Shown here piece after piece: positions 11,801 to 22,297 of a stretch of DNA of 64,000 nucleotides. The position numbers were made by a program, and so were the translations under genes. The notes under the pieces are model-generated. The model saw only the letters and a program-made list of their open reading frames with translations. It searched no databases and was not told the origin of the DNA. Source of the DNA: Sipunculus nudus (Eukaryota; Annelida; Sipuncula; Golfingiida; Sipunculidae); contig CM049308.1 of the NCBI GenBank assembly GCA_026874595.1, positions 21,427,867 through 21,491,866 on the forward strand, in the 5' to 3' direction. The first letter of the stretch is position 1; each line of letters opens with the position of its first letter.

Positions 11801-14800
11801 GGTCTGATACATTGTTCCAACGTTGGGGAGGTAGTCAGTGGTCAGATACATTGGCCCAGCGATAGGGAAGTAATCAGTGGTCAGATACATTGGCCCAGCA
11901 GTGGGGATGTATGTAAACAGTTGTCAGATACATAAACAGAGAGGTGGGAAAGTAGTAAGTGGTCAAATACATTGGCCCAGCGGGGGGGGGGAAGTAGTCA
12001 GTTGTCAGAAAAAATTAACAGAGCTGTGGGGAGGTGGTCAGTGGTCAGATACATTGACAGAGCGGTGGGGAAGTAGTCAGTGGTCTGATACATTGTTCCA
12101 ACGTTGGGGAAGTAGTCAGTGGTCAGATACATCGGTCCAGCGGTGGGGAAGTGGTCAGGGGCATTTACATTGCTCATTGGAAGTATTCAGTGGTCGGAAA
12201 CATTGGTCCAGCGGAGGGGAAGAAGTCAGTGGTCAAATACATTGGTCCAGTGGTTGGGAAGTGGTCAGTGGTCAGATACATTGGTCCAGTGGTTGAGAAG
12301 TGGTCAGTGGTCAGATACATTGGCCCAGCGGTGGGGAAGTGGTCAGGGGCATTTACATTGCTCATTGGAAGTATTCAGTGGTCGGAAACATTGGTCCAGC
12401 GTAGGGGAAGTAGTCAGTGGTCAAATACATTGGTCCAGCGGGCGATGGGGAAGTAGTCAGTGGTCAGATAAATTGGCCCAGCGGTGGGGAAGTAGTCGGT
12501 AGTCAGATACATTGACAAAGCAGTGGGGAAGTAGTCAGTGGTCTGATACATTGTTCCAACGTTGGGGAAGTAGTCGGTGGTCTGATACATTGTTCCAACG
12601 TTGGGGAAGTAGTCAGTGGTCAGATACATTGGTCCAACGGTGGGGAAGTAGTCAGTGGGCAGATACATTGGTCCAGTGGTTGGAAAGTGGTCAGTGGTCA
12701 GATACATTGGTCCAGTGGTTGGGAAGTGGTCAGTGGTCAGATACATTGGTCCAGTGGTTGAGAAGTGGTCAGTGATCAGATACATTGGTCCAGCGGAGGG
12801 GAAGTAGTCAGTGGTCAAATACATTGGTCCAGCGGGCGATGGGGGAGTAGTCAGTGGTCAGATACATTGGCCCAGCGGTGGGGAAGTAGTCAGTGGTCTG
12901 ATACATTGTTCCAACGTTGGGGAAGTAGTCAGTGGTCAGACACATTGGTCCAGCGGGGGGGGGGAAGTAGGCAATGGTCAGTTACATTTGCCCAGGGGGT
13001 GGGGAAGTAGTCAGTGGTCAGATACTTTAACAGAGCGTTGGGGAAGTAGTCAGTGGTCATATACATTGGTCCACCGAAGGGGAGGTAGTCAGTGGTCAGA
13101 TACATATGTCCGGCCGTGGGAAAGTGGTCGAAGGTCTGATACATTGTTCCAACGTTGGGGAGGTAGTCAGTGGTCAGATACATTGGCCCAGCGATAGGGA
13201 AGTAATCAGTGGTCAGATACATTGGCCCAGCAGTGGGGATGTATGTAAACAGTTGTCAGATACATAAACAGAGAGGTGGGAAAGTAGTAAGTGGTCAAAT
13301 ACATTGGCCCAGCGGGGGGGGGGGGGGGAAGTAGTCAGTGGTCAGAAAAAATTAACAGAGCTGTGGGGAGGTGGTCAGTGGTCAGATACATTGACAGAGC
13401 GGTGGGGAAGTAGTCAGTGGTCTGATACATTGTTCCAACGTTGGGGAAGTAGTCAGTGGTCAGATACATCGGTCCAGCGGTGGGGAAGTGGTCAGGGGCA
13501 TTTACATTGCTCATTGGAAGTATTCAGTGGTCGGAAACATTGGTCCAGCGGAGGGGAAGTAGTCAGTGGTCAAATACATTGGTCCAGTGGTTGGGAAGTG
13601 GTCAGTGGTCAGATACATTGGTCCAGTCGTTGAGAAGTGGTCAGTGGTCAGATACATTGGCCCAGCGGTGGGGAAGTGGTCAGGGGCATTTACATTGCTC
13701 ATTGGAAGTATTCAGTGGTCGGAAACATTGGTCCAGCGGAGGGGAAGTAGTCAGTGGTCAAATACATTGGTCCAGCGGGCGATGGGGAAGTAGTCAGTGG
13801 TCAGATAAATTGGCCCAGCGGTGGGGAAGTAGTCGGTAGTCAGATACATTGACAAAGCAGTGGGGAAGTAGTCAGTGGACTGATACATTGTTCCAACGTT
13901 GGGGAAGTAGTCGGTGGTCTGATACATTGTTCCAACGTTGGGGAAGTAGTCAGTGGTCAGATACATTGGTCCAACGGTGGGGAAGTAGTCAGTGGGCAGA
14001 TACATTGGTCCAGTGGTTGGAAAGTGGTCAGTGGTCAGATACATTGGTCCAGTGGTTGGGAAGTGGTCAGTGGTCAGATACATTGGTCCAGTGGTTGAGA
14101 AGTGGTCAGTGGTCAGATACATTGGCCCAGCGGTGGGGAAGTGGTCAGGGGCATTTACTTTGCCGAAGTATTCAGTGGTCAGATACATTGGTCCAGCGGA
14201 GGGGAAGTAGTCAGTGGTCAAATACATTGGTCCAGCGGGCGATTGGGAAGTAGTCAGTGGTCAGATACATTGGCCCAGCGGTGGGGAAGTAGTCGGTAGT
14301 CAGATACATTGACAAAGCAGTGGGGAAGTAGTCAGTGGTCTGATACATTGGTCCAACGTTGGGGAAGTAGTCGGTGGTCTGATACATTGTTCCAACGTTG
14401 GGGAAGTAGTCAGTGGTCAGATACATTGGTCCAACGGTGGGGAAATAGTCGGTGGTCAGATACATTGACAGAGCGGTGGGGAAGTAGTCAGTGGTCTGAT
14501 ACATTGATCCAAAGTTGGGGAAGTAGACATTGGTCAGATACATTGGTCCAGCGGTGGGGAAGTAGTCAGTAGTCTGATACATTGGCCCAGCGTTGGGGAA
14601 GTAGTCAGTGGGCAGATACATTGGTCCAGTGGTTTTGAAGTGGTCAGTGGTCAGATACATTGGCCCAGCGGTGGGGAAGTGGTCAGGGGCATTTACAATG
14701 CTCCAGATTTTTTGAAAGTATTCAGTGGTAAGATACATGGGTCCAGCGGAGGGGAAGTAGTCGGTGGTCAAATACATTGGTCCAGCGGGCGATGGGGAAG

Positions 14801-16197
14801 TAGTCAGTGGTCAGATATATTGGCCCAGCGATAGGGAAGTAATCAGTGGTCAGATACATTGGCCCAGCAGTGGGGATGTATGTAAACAGTGGTCAGATAC
14901 ATAAACAGAGAGGTGGGAAAGAAGTAAGTGGTCAAATACATTGGCCCAGCGGGGGGGGGGGAGTAGTCAGTGGTCAGATACTTTAACAGAGCGGTGGGGA
15001 GGTATTCAGTGGTCAGATACATTGACAGAGCGGTGGGGAAGTAGTCAGTGGTCTGATACATTGTTCCAACGTTGGGGAAGTAGTCAGTGGTCAGATACAT
15101 CGGTCCAGCGGTGGGGAAGTAGTCAGTGGGCAGATACATTGGTCCAGTGGTTGGGAATTGGCCAGTGGTCAGATACATTGGTCCAGTGGTTGGGAAGTGG
15201 TCAGTGGTCAGATACATTGGTCCAGTGGTTGAGAAGTGGTCAGTGGTCAGATATATTGGCCCAGCGGTGGGAAAGTGGTCAGGGGCATTTACATTGCTCC
15301 TTGGTAGTATTCAGTGGTCAGATACATTGGTCCAGCGGAGGGGAAGTAGTCGGTGGTCAAATACATTGGTCCAGCGGGCGATGGGGGAGTAGTCAGTGGT
15401 CAGATACATTGGCCCAGCGGTGGGGAAGTAGTCAGTGGTCTGATACATTGTTCCAACGTTGGGGAAGTAGTCAGTGGTCAGACACATTGGTCCAGCGGGG
15501 GGGGGAGTAGGCAGTGGTCAGATACATTTGCCCAGGGGGGTGGGGAAGTAGTCAGTGGTCAGATACTTTAACAGAGCGTTGGGGAAGTAGTCAGTGGTCA
15601 TATACATATTGGTCCACCGAAGGGGAGGTAGTCAGTGGTCAGATACATATGTCCGGCCGTGGGAAAGTGGTCGGGGGTCTGATACATTGTTCCAACGTTG
15701 GGGAGGTAGTCAGTGGTCAGATACATTGGCCCAGCGATAGGGAAGTAATCAGTGGTCAGATACATTGGCCCAGCAGTGGGGATGTATGTAAACAGTTGGT
15801 TGGTAAGTGGTCAGTGGTCCGATACATTGGTCCAGCGGGCGATGGGGAAGTAGTCAGTGGTCAGATACATTGTCCAGATCTGGGGAAGTGGTTAGTGGTC
15901 AGAAACATTGGTCCAGTAGTGGGGAAGCGGTCAGTAGTCACATACATTGGTCCAGTGGTTGGGAAGTGGTCAGTAGTCAGGTACATCGGCCGAGCGGTGG
16001 GGAAGTGATCAGTGGTCAAATACATTGGTCCAGTGATGGGAATAGGTCAGTGGTCAAATACATTGGTCCAGTGATGGGAATAGGTCAGTGGTCATTTACA
16101 TTGGTCCAGTGATGAGAATAGATCAGTACTTAGATACATTAGTTACGCGGTTGGGATGTGGTCAGTGGTCAGATACCTTTGTCCAGCTCTGGGTAAG
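6996..16197 (+). repeat. 39-bp minisatellite array B1, about 9.2 kb
   Basis: The largest array, interrupted near its start by the 910-bp AT-rich blocks. Monomer types include TTGGTCCAGCGGTGGGG, TTGACAGAGCGGTGGGG, TTGTTCCAACGTTGGGG, TTGGCCCAGCGGTGGGG and a TATGTCCGGCCGTGGG type. They are ordered into higher-order units marked by GAGAGGTGGGAAAGTAGTAA at 9211, 10120, 11033, 11939, 13271 and 14908 (spacings about 909, 913, 906, 1332, 1637). Some monomers hold G-runs of 8-13 that vary in length between copies. Open frames of up to about 190 codons occur in it but are a by-product of the 39-bp period. Confidence 0.93.
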
Positions 16198-17843
16198 TGA
16201 TCCAACATATTTTGTATATTATATTGAGAAAACGCGGTAAGGAAGAGACAGCCTTTATGAACATTTCTGTATACATTTGATATTAAGGCTAATACCGCCC
16301 AGTAAACCCTAGAACCAAGTAAGCATGCTGAGTATTGTTTACCTTGCCCTATATCATATCCTTTTGGCTTCACCATGCTGTAGGTACACCTTGTACAGGA
16401 GTACGTGGCTAAAGGACGGTCAATATATAGAAATGCAAGTGGGCAAGTCGAGACTTGTTATAGTATATATGATAAGACACAGAAGTGGCTGAGGCCATAT
16501 ATGAGAAGCCAGGTGTTTACTACTTACACAACGGTCCTTTAATTTAACCAATTATGTTTTATTTATGTACTGATAAACTATATAATTGACCATAAATTAT
16601 ACTACAAGAAATAAGCTAGATACCTGCCCCCTTCAGAACGCTACCTGACCATTAATTCACCTACGTGTCTTATCATTCGCCCGACCCCACGTCATGTTGA
16701 CACCAATTTTTTATACATTAGGTGCAAGTTTGATGAGTTCTCGGGGGGGGGGGTTCTGGGGCCCCTTCTGGGACATATAGCAGTACATGATATAATGTGA
16801 CAGAGACGCATGCATGCACACTTATTTATCCTGATCCGGCTTACCTCCGGTCTTGACTGAATCTGTTTATTATGACGTGCAGAATGAAAACATTGATGAT
16901 AAAGTTATCTCAATCGGGCGCAGTACACGCTGGTTCAGGAGCTACGTCAGATCAGCAAAAATAGTCACATCAACCAAAAAGATAAGATTAAACAGACTTC
17001 ATGCACACAAACACAAACACACAATATTATATAAAAAGAGGAGAGATGTAACTGACAGATCACGAGCATTGTATACTGAACATTCAGATTTTTGCGACCC
17101 CATGGACATTCAGGACGCGTTCGCTGCTCATATAGAAACAAGAAGTGCCAATAAACATATATTTCATGTGTACACTGATCTACACTGAAGAATATATTAT
17201 ATGAATATGCATATGCCATTCCAATGTATGTATAATAAACCCTGTTGTCAAACTGAGGCTGAAAGTTTACCAAACGGTAAGCCAGACGCATATACACCCG
17301 ACTTAATATCAGTGAATGACATGCAATGCAACAGCTTAAACATCAGATTCAATGTCGTCTTAGAATCATAAGACTATGAGTGAGTTGTGTTTGTAATGAC
17401 AAATACACTAATTAAGCATTTAATTCGGCACATCGCGCAGTATCAGAACGCCAGGTCGAAACATATTTCGTGTTTGCACACACATATACACACACAAACG
17501 AGCGCGCTGTCTTAATAAAATAAAAAAAGTAGTTCTGCTGAAACTGGAGATTTCAAGAGGCATACAGTTTTTTATACCCAGATAAGCACTGACATTCATG
17601 ACATGCGCCGGGCTCATAAATGTGAGTAGTGTCTATAAAACATGGTGTATTTGTACATTACACTTCACATTACACATTACACAGACGTATACGGCTAACG
17701 ATGATATACGAACCACCCTCTTCAGTACGCAAAGACCGTATAGAAGAATGAGCAAACCGTGGAACTTTAATGAATAATCTGTGTTTATGTGTGTGTGTTA
17801 CGTTTCCCTGGCCCATTGAACTCGCAGCATTTCAGCCATACAG
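16198..17843 (+). other. Inter-array block after array B (C1)
   Basis: Opens with a copy of the core module (TATTGAGAAAACGCGG then GGAAGAGACAG), here with a stop inside IEKTR. It continues through a G-run at about 16741-16751, the ORF at 16853-17188 and an AT-rich stretch distantly related to 2900-3500. The C3 counterpart is 46641-48667, which has in addition the miniature element at 47743-48185. The TTAA at 17303 is the empty target of that insertion. Confidence 0.5.
16853..17188 (+). CDS. ORF of 111 codons, open only in C1
   Basis: Basic frame with a His/Lys-rich centre produced partly by an ACACAAACACA microsatellite. The counterpart in C3 (about 47290-47625) has an 8-base length change in that microsatellite and further in-frame stops (for example GAATTGTAAACT), so the frame is not conserved. 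Most likely a chance or decayed frame; no family recognised. Confidence 0.12.
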   Translation: MTESVYYDVQNENIDDKVISIGRSTRWFRSYVRSAKIVTSTKKIRLNRLHAHKHKHTILYKKRRDVTDRSRALYTEHSDFCDPMDIQDAFAAHIETRSANKHIFHVYTDLH

Positions 17844-17936
17844 GTTAAATTAACAGGTAATATTATGTACACCACCGGGAAAAGCGGAAAGAAATGGACA
17901 GACTTATACGAACACATCTACAATTACAATAGAAAG
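17844..17936 (+). CDS. Candidate internal exon, 93-bp YEHI cassette (C1/C2 border)
   Basis: Acceptor-like CAGCCATACAG before it, donor-like AAAG|GTAAAT after it. It encodes 31 codons including GNIMYTTGKSGKKWTDLYEH. It is the most diverged full copy of the cassette, yet has the same length, phase and splice dinucleotides as the one at 6157. The changes between them include several that alter amino acids. Confidence 0.33.
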
Positions 17937-18400
17937 GTAAATGTTGAACACCGACCATATAGTTGTAAAGTTGTATGTTAGACACAGACCATATACATAA
18001 GTACTGTCCCATACAGTCCTCGGAACACTCTGTCGAGGAATGTCTGTATTTTTTAATATTTACCGCTTAGTTTAACCCCCCCCCCCCACCTAAAAATCAT
18101 TTACTAGATAAATACTTCTATTAACTGTGAAAAATAAATAAATGTCAATAGAGATCATCTTAAAATATTTTTATAGTTACCAAATGTATAAAGGAATATG
18201 TCCATTTATTTTTTTTCAAATATTTTCCACAAACTGGGCACGTTGAAACTTTCACTTTTCAAATTTTACACATACCAGGAAAAAATATGTTATTGTTTGA
18301 CACTAATTATTATATGGTTTTGCGGTGAGAATGTTGAAAATTTTGTGGTCACATTTTTTTAAAAGAAAAGACATGCAAACTGACATTTTCTTTTTCCCAG

Positions 18401-18510
18401 ATCCATCCAGTACAGCAACTATTGACAGGAAACAAATAGTCAGAAGGATAAATAGAAAGATGTATGGTCGATGTAATGTATGTTTCAGTGCGAAAATAGA
18501 AGCTGAATAA
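18401..18510 (+). CDS. Candidate terminal exon, DPSSTATIDRK (C2)
   Basis: Preceded by a textbook acceptor: a pyrimidine run TTTTCTTTTTCCCAG. The open frame then reads DPSSTATIDRKQIVRRINRK, a short CxxC-containing tail (RCNVC) and a stop. The basic, CxxC-bearing end would suit a nucleic-acid or zinc-binding tail, but no family is recognised and no partner exon with a matching donor was identified. The C3 copy (30797-30906) differs by one residue (A to E). Confidence 0.28.
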
Positions 18511-19046
18511 GCTTTCATTTATTTACTCAAATGACAAACCTCTGATAAAATTCTTCTTCAGGAACACAATCAAAATGTGTGATTTAAAGAAGGATTTTAC
18601 TAGTGTTTTAAAAAAAAAAAGACATGTTATAATATGTCTGTCCAACATGCCATCGCAAGCAGTCATTCCGTTACCTTAGTTTTGTCATTCTATGGTAGAG
18701 CTTCTGTTTATACATATTTATATTTTAAATTGTGATCCTAATTGTGAATGCTAAGGGCTAATTCTCCTACTTCATTAGTTTTCTAACTCTATTAACATTG
18801 ATGCTGTGAACTCAAGCCATATGCAGGGCATGTGGTCACAGAATGATATAGGCTGGTGAGCAAACCAGCCTGTATCTACACATGGCTGATTAAGGGTCTC
18901 CAACTGTGTGTTTTGTCAAACTGATGTATGTGCTCTTAGCTCAGCACATATGCCTTTATATATAATGAAATTCAGTTCATATGTACCTTGCTATTAGTTT
19001 TAACAGAATCCAGATTTTCTAAATCATTCCTTTTGTTACTATGAAG
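18511..19046. other. AT-rich spacer, nothing recognised
   Basis: Repeated almost unchanged at 30907-31440. No open frame of note, RNA gene or repeat family was recognised. Confidence 0.4.
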
Positions 19047-19051
19047 ATAAT

Positions 19052-19515
19052 TGTTATTTTAGTGGAATTATAGAAATGTCTATAAATTTGGATTGCAGTA
19101 TCATTGCCATTTATTATATAAATATTAAATACTATGTACTGATTTTGAGCACACATGTTCATATAACATCTATCTTTAATCAGTGTAAAATTCAGAGAAA
19201 TCTATGCAGTAACTTTTAAATTATGACTATATTTGTATATGATCTAAAACACAGAATTCCTAATCTTAGTTCATTTAGCCCTATCGAGATAGCGTGGGTC
19301 AGTTGTAAACTGACCAATGAGCTCCCTGCTGGCAGTTATTACATAAGGCCAGCGGGACTGTTAAGGGGCAGTCAGGCAGCAGACACGGAGAGTCCAGCAC
19401 CAGCCAGCCAGCCATTACAATGTTTGATGTATGCCATATTTGTTGTAACTGGAATCAGTAAATTGTGAATAAAGGATTGTGAAACAAGATTGTTCTATCA
19501 AGATCCCGCGTGACA
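19052..19515 (+). mobile_element. Solo LTR, Ty3-type retrotransposon-like (C2)
   Basis: A 464-bp segment that begins TGTTA and ends TGACA and is flanked by a perfect 5-bp target duplication, ATAAT (19047-19051 and 19516-19520). A polyadenylation signal AATAAA at 19468-19473 lies near its 3' end, followed by a typical R-U5-like tail. No internal region, primer-binding site or polymerase gene adjoins it, so it is a recombination relic. The 81-codon frame within it (19223-19468) is not a gene. Confidence 0.68.
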
Positions 19516-19520
19516 ATAAT

Positions 19521-20284
19521 TCCTTAACCCATTAAAAGTTTAAATATTCTAGTAATTCTAATAAATTTAAATAAATTCACTTTAACATATTGAACCGTTG
19601 TCATGTTGTCTGTGGAATGATCCTATAAATATATTTTATTCTCTGCACACTTCACAGAGATTTTCAGGTTTTCACACCAAGGTACAAAAGTGAGATTTCT
19701 CTGAATCATTCCGTAACCAATGCTGATTAATTAACCAAATTTGCCTTCTTAAGTCCATACAAAAAAAATGTTTATAAAATTACTTCACTAACCCTACACT
19801 ACCCCAGGAAATATTTTATATTTGAAATAAGTGATTATTTACGGAATTATTTAATTGAAAATAGTCCAAAATCTGATTCCATTACTCGCGGACTTGCCCA
19901 AATGTTATTTTTGAGTACTGGTATTAAACCACTTTGGAATAAATATCCCAAAAATATGCATGTCTGGGGGTCCATGCTCTCTGGTAAAGGAGGCTAGATT
20001 GGCCACTGTCTTTTTGATCACTGTTGATCAAAAAAGCATCATGGCGGCAAGCAGCTAAAACTTGTACACATCGGGGAAATTTATTTTCTTCATACTCTTG
20101 TTTAACATGAAACTGGCATATGTATTTGGAACTTATTTCTCGTGGTGCATGTGCATGTATTGTTCGACAGTGTTATACTAAATACAACTATTCCCGAGCC
20201 AAGACAGGTTACAAAGGTGAGGGCCACTGGACATTATGCATTGAACCTGCCAGGCTCATAGAGCCACTTTTGACAACTGTTTAA
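19521..20284. other. AT-rich spacer, nothing recognised
   Basis: Repeated at 31915-32678 with only a few differences. No coding, RNA or repeat signal was recognised. Confidence 0.4.
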
Positions 20285-20292
20285 AGCAAAAT

Positions 20293-20344
20293 CAGTGGCG
20301 TCAATTTTTCTTCCAGGTTGGGGGGGATGACTTTGTATATATGC

Positions 20345-20386
<42 letters not shown>

Positions 20387-20413
20387 ATTTCAGCGTCTCT
20401 GAGTGACATATTC

Positions 20414-20483
<70 letters not shown>

Positions 20484-20762
20484 TTATATAGATATATAAT
20501 TATATATAAATACTTAATCATATTTAAAATAATTATAATGTTTTAGAAAATCAGTTATTTTGTGAATTCTAAGCAAGGTTTAGATATAAATTTTTTTAGT
20601 GAATAGATCTAAAGTCTTTAATTATATTGATTAATAAATTTCATTTGCAATATTATAATATTTTTCTCTGAAAAGTGGGGGGATGATTACATTGACCATC
20701 CCCCCCTTGCCAAAAAGTGGGGGATATATATACCCCCCATACCCCCTATATTGACGCCCCTG
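20293..20762. mobile_element. hAT-like miniature element with TA microsatellite (C2)
   Basis: A 470-bp element bounded by imperfect inverted ends CAGTGGCGTCAAT and CAGGGGCGTCAAT (as read inward from each end). It is flanked by a perfect 8-bp duplication AGCAAAAT (20285-20292 and 20763-20770). Ends of the form CAGnGGCG with an 8-bp duplication are characteristic of hAT transposons. There is no transposase; the interior is two long (TA)n tracts (about 20341-20382 and 20417-20488) that differ in length from the C3 copy. Confidence 0.78.
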
Positions 20763-20770
20763 AGCAAAAT

Positions 20771-22093
20771 ATACATGTTTGAAATGTACATGTGCAACAT
20801 TCCATCTTCTGGGGCAAGGCTGAAATGTGCAAAGGTCTCTGGCATGACGTCATAAGTGCCAGTGCTTTGAAGCAGCATATTACACCCAAGCCAATACACA
20901 CAACCAAAACATCACTATCGCTTAAAATATTGTCATTTCTGTCAAAAATTATCCACTGAACATGGGACCTTATTCAAATAGGAGAGAAACCTACTTGTTT
21001 CTGCAACGGATCTAGCATGCGAACATACAGAATGAATAAAAATTCATGGACAGCAGATGGAAATGAATAACATTTAATGTTATCCTTTCAATGTTTGTAC
21101 TTAAGTACGTGCTACCATCCACGTTTGAAGTGACTATGAATGCCTAATGTGCATATACAAATCTGTTTGGTTCATGTTAATATAAATACGATAAAAGCTA
21201 ATTGTGGACTCCCATCCACCATCTTGCTTATTTGCCCCACACAGCCAAAAATGCAATGACATTTTTCAGCTTCATTTTAATAAAAGTGTTTACCATAAGT
21301 AACAGATTAAAGTCTATCACCAGACATGCATATTAGACAGGCAACAAACTGTTGTAGGGCTTGCACAATATTAAGGTTGTCAAATATCTGCCATTGCCAT
21401 TTCTGTTATTTGTCATAATGGTAGAGACATGGAATCAAAGAGGAGAAAACAGATGGGGTTACGCTTTGATGACGAGTGAAACCCTTTGGGCTCCAAATGA
21501 AACTAACCAATCATCACCAATGGTGATGTCATTTAACCTTTTCCTCTGGTGAATTATTTGCAATAAAGGCACGCACATTTCCTTAAAAATAGGTTAGAAG
21601 TTTTTTACCTATCAAGCTCTGCAGTAAATCTAAAAGTATTATATGTCCCTGTCTTCAATTACATAGGTCCAAAAGAAACAAGGTGTTCCCCGGGTAACAT
21701 GACATTACCTGTCGTACAAACTTGCCTTCAGACCCCTGAGCCTTTATCTGAAAGATTGTTTTTCCTAACAAAATACTTTTCCCCCGAAACTTTCAGAAAA
21801 TGGTGTTCTACTGTAGTTATAATAACTGGTGCGATGGACTCTCCATGGTGTATATGTTGGCATGCAGTAGTTATCATGTTCCAGGGTGGCAGAAGGAAGA
21901 ACTATATCATATGGATACATGTCTTTCAGTATATGTGCATTATACAGGGCTGAACTTCAGGGGGCTAAAACAGCAATTGACCTATCCACCAGAGCCCAAA
22001 TGCTCCGCCCTTTTAACCTAATTATTACAATCAGCCCCCTACACAGAAAGTCTTCCATGCCCATGGTAGCGAGAGCTTCTTACAATATAATAA
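20771..22093. other. Spacer, nothing firmly recognised
   Basis: Contains a single TGACGTCA at about 20845 and short frames of 63-121 codons that look like chance. Repeated at 33161-34492. The frame covering 21886-22251 is open in both copies, but its length differs because of a small indel and it has no recognisable domain. Confidence 0.35.
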
Positions 22094-22141
22094 TGACGTC
22101 ACGAAGGTCGATGACGCATGACGTCATATTGACTGACGTCA
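22094..22141. promoter_or_regulatory. Cluster of three CRE/ATF palindromes (C2)
   Basis: Perfect TGACGTCA at 22094-22101, 22119-22126 and 22134-22141, plus a near match ATGACGCATG between the first two. TGACGTCA is the consensus site of CREB/ATF bZIP factors. All three are intact in the C3 copy. No gene start could be assigned downstream. Confidence 0.45.
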
Positions 22142-22297
22142 TCAAGTGGTATCACTGTCCTCATATCGCAGTCATTGTGAAATGTTTTGCAATATTTTGG
22201 ATTATTTGTCTCATACAATTTACATGCCAGGTAAGACATTATTATTACTGACTCGGTAGTCAGTGGAATCGTTCCTGCAGCCTATAGCCTAGATTTT

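Larger units (their letters stand above)
1..17843 (+). repeat. Macro-repeat copy C1 (left-truncated by window)
   Basis: First of four direct copies of a very long unit. Position 1 aligns with about 52619 in C4, and the two stay nearly identical to about 5880 (small ORFs, array A and TIR element all recur at an offset of about 52.28 kb). C1 differs from the others by a greatly enlarged minisatellite array B (6996-16197) and a triplicated 910-bp block in front of it. The unit boundary is set arbitrarily at the 93-bp exon-like cassette. Seen directly from the sequence; exact identity was not computed. Confidence 0.88.

Noticed and set aside
9442..15510. Many overlapping open frames of 60-190 codons in the minisatellite arrays
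   Set aside because: They occur in several frames and on both strands at once because the period is 39 bp, and variable G-runs break every frame. Not reported as genes.
18432..18510. piggyBac transposase C-terminal zinc finger in RKMYGRCNVC
   Set aside because: Only one CxxC is present, a stop follows shortly after, and no transposase core is nearby.
19223..19468. 81-codon ORF identical in C2 and C3
   Set aside because: It lies within the solo LTR; its identity reflects the recent duplication.
21886..22251. 121-codon ORF (132 codons in C3) as a gene
   Set aside because: The end differs between the copies because of an indel, there is no domain or splice context, and the sequence is otherwise duplicated noncoding DNA.
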